From the NCBI GenBank assembly GCA_021464525.1, contig JADRCO010001209.1:1-21375 (forward strand): a stretch of 21,375 bases of DNA, read 5' to 3'. Within the stretch, counting starts at the first letter, position 1; the number at the start of each line of letters is the position of its first letter. Source of the stretch: Rhizophagus sp. LPA8_4_AMF. Taxonomy: Eukaryota > Glomeromycota > Glomeromycetes > Glomerales > Glomeraceae. The notes beneath the pieces were generated by a model. The model saw only the letters and a program-made list of their open reading frames with translations. It did no database searches and was not told where the DNA came from. Shown one piece after another: positions 17,527 to 21,375 of the stretch. A program made the position numbers and the translations under genes.

Positions 17527-19568
17527 ATGTCAACTATTCGAAAAGAATTGATTTTCGGTGTGATTAATAAAGCATTTGTATTAACTGATTATAATATTCA
17601 CGATAATATTGAAAAACGACATGAATTTAGAAAACAAACTATTCTTGCTGATAAATCCCTTACAAAAGAAGAAAAATCAGTAGCAATAAAGAAATTAAAT
17701 AAGAGTCATGACTGTAGGAAAATCCGCTATAATGAAGGAAAAAGAAGAGTTTGTGAAGTCTGTAAAAAGGAATGTTTGGCAATATCATATTGTGAATATT
17801 GTATTAGAAACTATTTGAAAGCGAAATTTTCAAATTGGGCGTCTGGAAATAATGATATTGATGATCTAATTAAGGAATGTCAAATAGAATCACGTGCTCC
17901 TGACATGATAGTTGAATGGATTCCATATAATAAATTTCAAAATATTGAATATCTAACTAGAGGTGGTTGCGCAGAAATTTATACAGCGGATTTGATTGGC
18001 GGAAGATATAAAAGGTGGAATTCCGAGCAACAACAACTAATATTATCTAAAACTATTAGGAAAGTAGTACTTAAAAAGCTGGAAAATATTGAAAGTGCTA
18101 ATAGAAGATGGTTTGATGAGGTATGTAATCTAAAAGAATTATAGAAATTCAAAACAAATTAAAATTAAGATAATTTAAATAATTTGTAGGCTAAATCTCA
18201 TTTAACTATAACTAGCAAATGGTCAAACATAGTACAATGTTATGGTTTGACTCAAGACCCACTAGATAGGAATTATATGCTTGCAATGAGAAAATTAGAT
18301 ACTAATTTAAGAGAATATTTACTACGAAATCATAATAAACTTACATGGAAAGAAAGAATTAATATTGTATATTATGTAAATCGTTCACTTAGTAGTATCC
18401 ATAAAGGAAATGCAATTCATAGAGATTTACATTCAGGAAATATATTATATCATCAATATAGTAATATATGGTATATTAGTGATCTTGGATTTTGTGGACC
18501 TGTAGATAAACCATTAGAAAGTATATATGGAAATCTTTCTTATATTGCTCCAGAAGTTATAATTGGAAAAGGATATACTAAAGCATCTGATATATATAGT
18601 ATTGCAATGGTAATGTGGGAAATTTCATCTGGACAATCACCTTTTGCTAATTATGAAAATGATTATGATCTTGCAATGGATATTGTTAACGGTATGAGAC
18701 CAAAGGTTATATCAGGAACTCCTTTAAAATATAAAGAACTAATGGAACAATGTTGGGATGCTGATCCAACAAAAAGACCTGATGTTTATTCTATTCGAAA
18801 GAAAATAAGAGAAATTAATAAATTATATTATAAAATCACTCTGGAAAATTTTAAAAAAGTCAATAATTTAGATAAGAAAGAAATATTGAGTTGTTATTAT
18901 GCAAGTAGTAAATTACTATCTATGAGTAAAATTTATCAATTTGATAATTTACCTGAACCAAGAAATGCAACTGAAGGTATATTTTAATATTGTTATGGTT
19001 TAATATTTAAATTAATTTTTTAATTACCATTTTTTTTTATTAAAAAAATAATATTAATAGAGGAGCAAGAAGGTATACATTTTATCATTTTGGTATTCGT
19101 AAATCTTTTTTAAAATTTTTAATGGTATATTCTTTATTTTTATTTTTTAAAAAGCTTTCCATAGTAAACCTTATAGTTTTAATATCCCTGAAAATAGTAA
19201 GTATTTTCACCTGATATTTTTATACTTTACAATTAATATTTAATATAATCCCAAATTTTCTTAGTTGATGATTTCAATAAACCAAATAATGAAAAAGATG
19301 ATAATACATCAAAAACAAATATTATTTTTAAAGGTAATTACTAGTCATTTAAATTTCGCTTAAAAAATTTACAAAATATATTAATCTTAGTATATTAAAA
19401 TTATATAGTATTTCAGAAACTACATATAGGATCAGTAATAGTAAGCATTAATGCACATATGCCAAAACAAAAACTTCAATTATATAATGCATTGATATTT
19501 TCTAGAAAGTAATCAAAATAATCTTAAACGAGAAATCAAAAACAACAAATAAAGAAGCAAGTTTTTGA
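17527..19568 (+). CDS. kinase-like protein, cassette copy B
   Basis: Exons 17527-18120, 18190-18976, 19061-19072, 19155-19196, 19265-19333, 19409-19440 and 19506-19568 give about 532 residues. The first five borders match copy A exactly. N-terminal Cys cluster C76, C79, C83, C89, C92. The glycine loop is degenerate (RGGCAEIYTAD, about 145-155) and strand 3 reads KVVLKK (K183). HRDLHSGN is at 275-282, DLG at 296-298, YIAPE at 316-320, and the C-lobe Arg is in DPTKRP. Catalytic and metal-binding residues are present, so activity is plausible; family relatives are tyrosine-kinase-like. The frame is open throughout the kinase domain, unlike copy A. The 3' end is eroded: exon 6 lacks about 35 nt compared with copy A and has lost a base near its donor, so the tail ends KEASF instead of continuing to EIPD. 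The last two exons are therefore uncertain. The natural promoter is interrupted upstream by the insertion. Confidence 0.85.
19061..19072 (+). other. 12-nt micro-exon in kinase gene B
   Basis: AGGAGCAAGAAG, same size, phase and product (EEQE) as the micro-exon in copy A at 9976-9987. Flanking introns are 84 and 82 nt, GT-AG. Conservation in both copies supports that it is really spliced. Confidence 0.65.
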
Positions 19569-19646
19569 TGGTATGTAAGTGTTTATAAATTTAGTAGTAG
19601 AAACATAACATAATCGTATTATTTTAATTTATATTTTACTTTACAG

Positions 19647-19703
19647 AATCTTCGTCCAAAAGAACAAAATGAACTCGAAATTCCTGATGGTAAATACATT
19701 TAA
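19647..19703 (+). pseudogene. remnant of the ancestral last exons of kinase gene B
   Basis: After an AG at 19645-19646 the sequence reads NLRPKEQNELEIPD. It matches NLHPEEQEFEIPD of copy A (exon 10592-10657), then runs to a stop at 19701-19703. Copy A's preceding DNDEIYNNP segment is missing. Since the kinase B frame appears to stop at 19566-19568, this exon is probably no longer translated, unless alternative splicing skips 19506-19570. Confidence 0.55.
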
Positions 19704-21375
19704 GTAATAATTATTATTATATTATTATATATCAATTACCTTTATTTTATTTTGATTTATTTAAACACTGAGATTATAGAAGTTAATTCTTAGTATTCTT
19801 AGTTTGTAATTTGAATAAATCAATTTTTATACATTTATATATTCTGCATAGTAGTATATTTGTCTTATATTGTTATACATTATTATAATAAGTTTTGTAT
19901 AATATTTAGCATCATTTATTGAAATAAATATAAATATTTATTTATTCATTACTAGAACTTTCTATATAACATGAGTCTTTATTATTTGTGTATAAGTGGC
20001 AAAATATACAAGTCTGATGATTACTAATGTTAGTAATAACCAAATTTTTTTAGAAAAGTGCTATATTACTTGTCGGTATCATGTCCACAGTGGCTTGAAA
20101 AAAAAACCGCTTAAAAAAGGGAGAAAACCGAACAGTTAGTAATGTTCGTTAAAAATAAATGAATAGAAAATAAAAACTTTTTTTTTTCTTATTTGCTGGT
20201 CTTCTGGACGCAGAAGACTTAACACTTGTATTTATGCAAATATTTTTTAAACCATTTTACTAGAATCTACTGGAAATTGCTAAATCCAAGTCAAAGTGGT
20301 CAGCCGGCATCACTAATTAGAAGACTGATAGTAAAAATTTGTAGGTCTGATATTTCAAAAAGCAAATTCTATTTATACACTTTAGAAAAAATCTTATTTT
20401 ATAATTGTTTTATTATTGACAAAATATAAAAATCTTTAAATGTTCAAGTCAATTTTTCACACTTTTCTTGAATATGTTATCATTCAACTTAAAAAGCATT
20501 CAATTATTTTCCTCATAAATTTACAAAGTAATGTTAAAGAAGTTAAAAAATTTTAGACTGGTAAATATTACTTGATAAACACCAATCGTTTGACCAATTA
20601 ATATTTTATGTCAACTTATTAATAATTTCACTTTATAAATTAAATAGTAACGGTAATAAAATTTCATAAATTGTAATAAATTGTCATTAAATGATAAATC
20701 TTTGTTGTGTTCAGTATATTTGATCATGTATCCAGTGATAAATGGTCAATATTCAAATTGCCAACATTTCTGAAAAATGTTAATAAATATATCTCTAATA
20801 AAGATAAACAATTGATATGTTGTTAATAGGATCGAATATATTATTATTATCATCTTATATTCGTTTTTATACTTTGTGCATAGATTTCTTTTTCTGTTAT
20901 ATTTTCTTTTTTGTTTCTTTTTGTTGATTCAACTTTAACATTTTTTCCTTTTATATTGTTTTACTTTAATTTCATTCATTTGATCCTTTAACTTTCGATT
21001 TATTCTGAATTGTTTCAATTTTGGCCCTTGCTTAATTTAATCATCCTTTTATTTATTTTTTGTTCAGTTTTTCCACTAGTTTTAAGATAATTTACGATGA
21101 AAAATATTTCAAGTGATTTAGTGTAATTCTCAATTTTATAATTCAATAATTAAATCTTTTAACCCATTTTTGTAAATTTTCAAAATTATTCTTCAGACAG
21201 AGAAGGTATCATAATTTTAGGAGCAAAATTTTTTATTATGAATACTATAATAAAATTTTTAGTATAACATCTCTTTTAAATATATAATATCAGTCAGTGG
21301 AAATTTCACAAAAATTAGAGGGAAAATTTTTGTACTATGATATTACAATATATATTTTTAGTACAGTATGGCCTT
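19704..21375. other. intergenic stretch to the window end
   Basis: The first 300 bp match the downstream flank of kinase A and mark the right end of cassette B at about 20000. GTCTTCT-GGACGC-AGAAGAC at 20199-20218 is a perfect 7-bp hairpin. A patch at 20275-20345 is less AT-rich (AAAGTGGTCAGCCGGCATCA), but its 67-codon frame is not convincing. The last 140 bp contain two loosely similar blocks, GGAGCAAAATTTTTTATTAT... and GAGGGAAAATTTTTGTACTA..., the second ending AGTACAGTATGGCC. They may be the edge of a repeat cut by the window. Confidence 0.4.

Noticed and set aside
20226-20429. 67-codon frame containing NPSQSGQPASLIRRLIVKIC.
   Set aside because: A short patch looks protein-like, but there is no family match, start context or neighbouring exon. 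Not enough to call a gene.

Overview
The window looks like a nuclear accessory region of an arbuscular mycorrhizal fungus of the Rhizophagus irregularis type (Glomeromycotina). The reasons are the very AT-rich DNA, short GT-AG introns of about 65-110 nt, and two gene families that are hugely expanded in that lineage: kinase-like proteins with an N-terminal Cys cluster, and F-box proteins with the signature EYLEDD...SCLLVNRSWC. This assignment rests on recognising the families, not on a search. No bacterial signals are present.

Layout. 1-396 is the spliced 3' end of a kinase-family gene (+). 844-1331 holds a short direct repeat, then the TATA box, CA-rich leader and first coding exon of an unknown gene (+), which ends abruptly against a kinase pseudogene on the other strand (1313-1864, -). 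1865-4799 is a gene desert with a dispersed repeat pair. 4800-5798 is a seven-exon UBC4/UBC5-type E2 gene (+) whose catalytic cysteine codon reads glycine. 6728-7930 (-) is F-box gene A and 8418-10744 (+) is kinase gene A, head to head. 10745-13150 is empty. 13154-14070 is a block of foldback and tandem repeats built on GTACGGTAC and TGGACA motifs. 14546-15820 (-) is F-box gene B and 17527-19568 (+) is kinase gene B, again head to head. 19704-21375 is intergenic.

Main result. F-box A/kinase A and F-box B/kinase B are two copies of one divergent two-gene cassette, duplicated in tandem with promoter and flanks. Homology can be followed by eye from about 6630 to 11010 in copy A and from about 14405 to 20000 in copy B. 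The shared promoter keeps a 30-nt identical block on the F-box side and a CCAAT-type dyad on the kinase side. Copy B's promoter is split by a 909-bp insertion (16519-17427) flanked by a 9-bp direct repeat. Copy A supplies the matching empty site. The insertion is richer in G+C and carries an unknown 77-codon reading frame.

The copies are decaying differently. Kinase A has a one-base frame break in its glycine-rich loop but an intact multi-exon tail. Kinase B has an intact kinase domain but an eroded 3' end. Together with the Cys-to-Gly E2, the picture is a rapidly evolving birth-and-death locus for phosphorylation and ubiquitin-type signalling genes. Any functional link between kinase, F-box and E2 is a hypothesis only.
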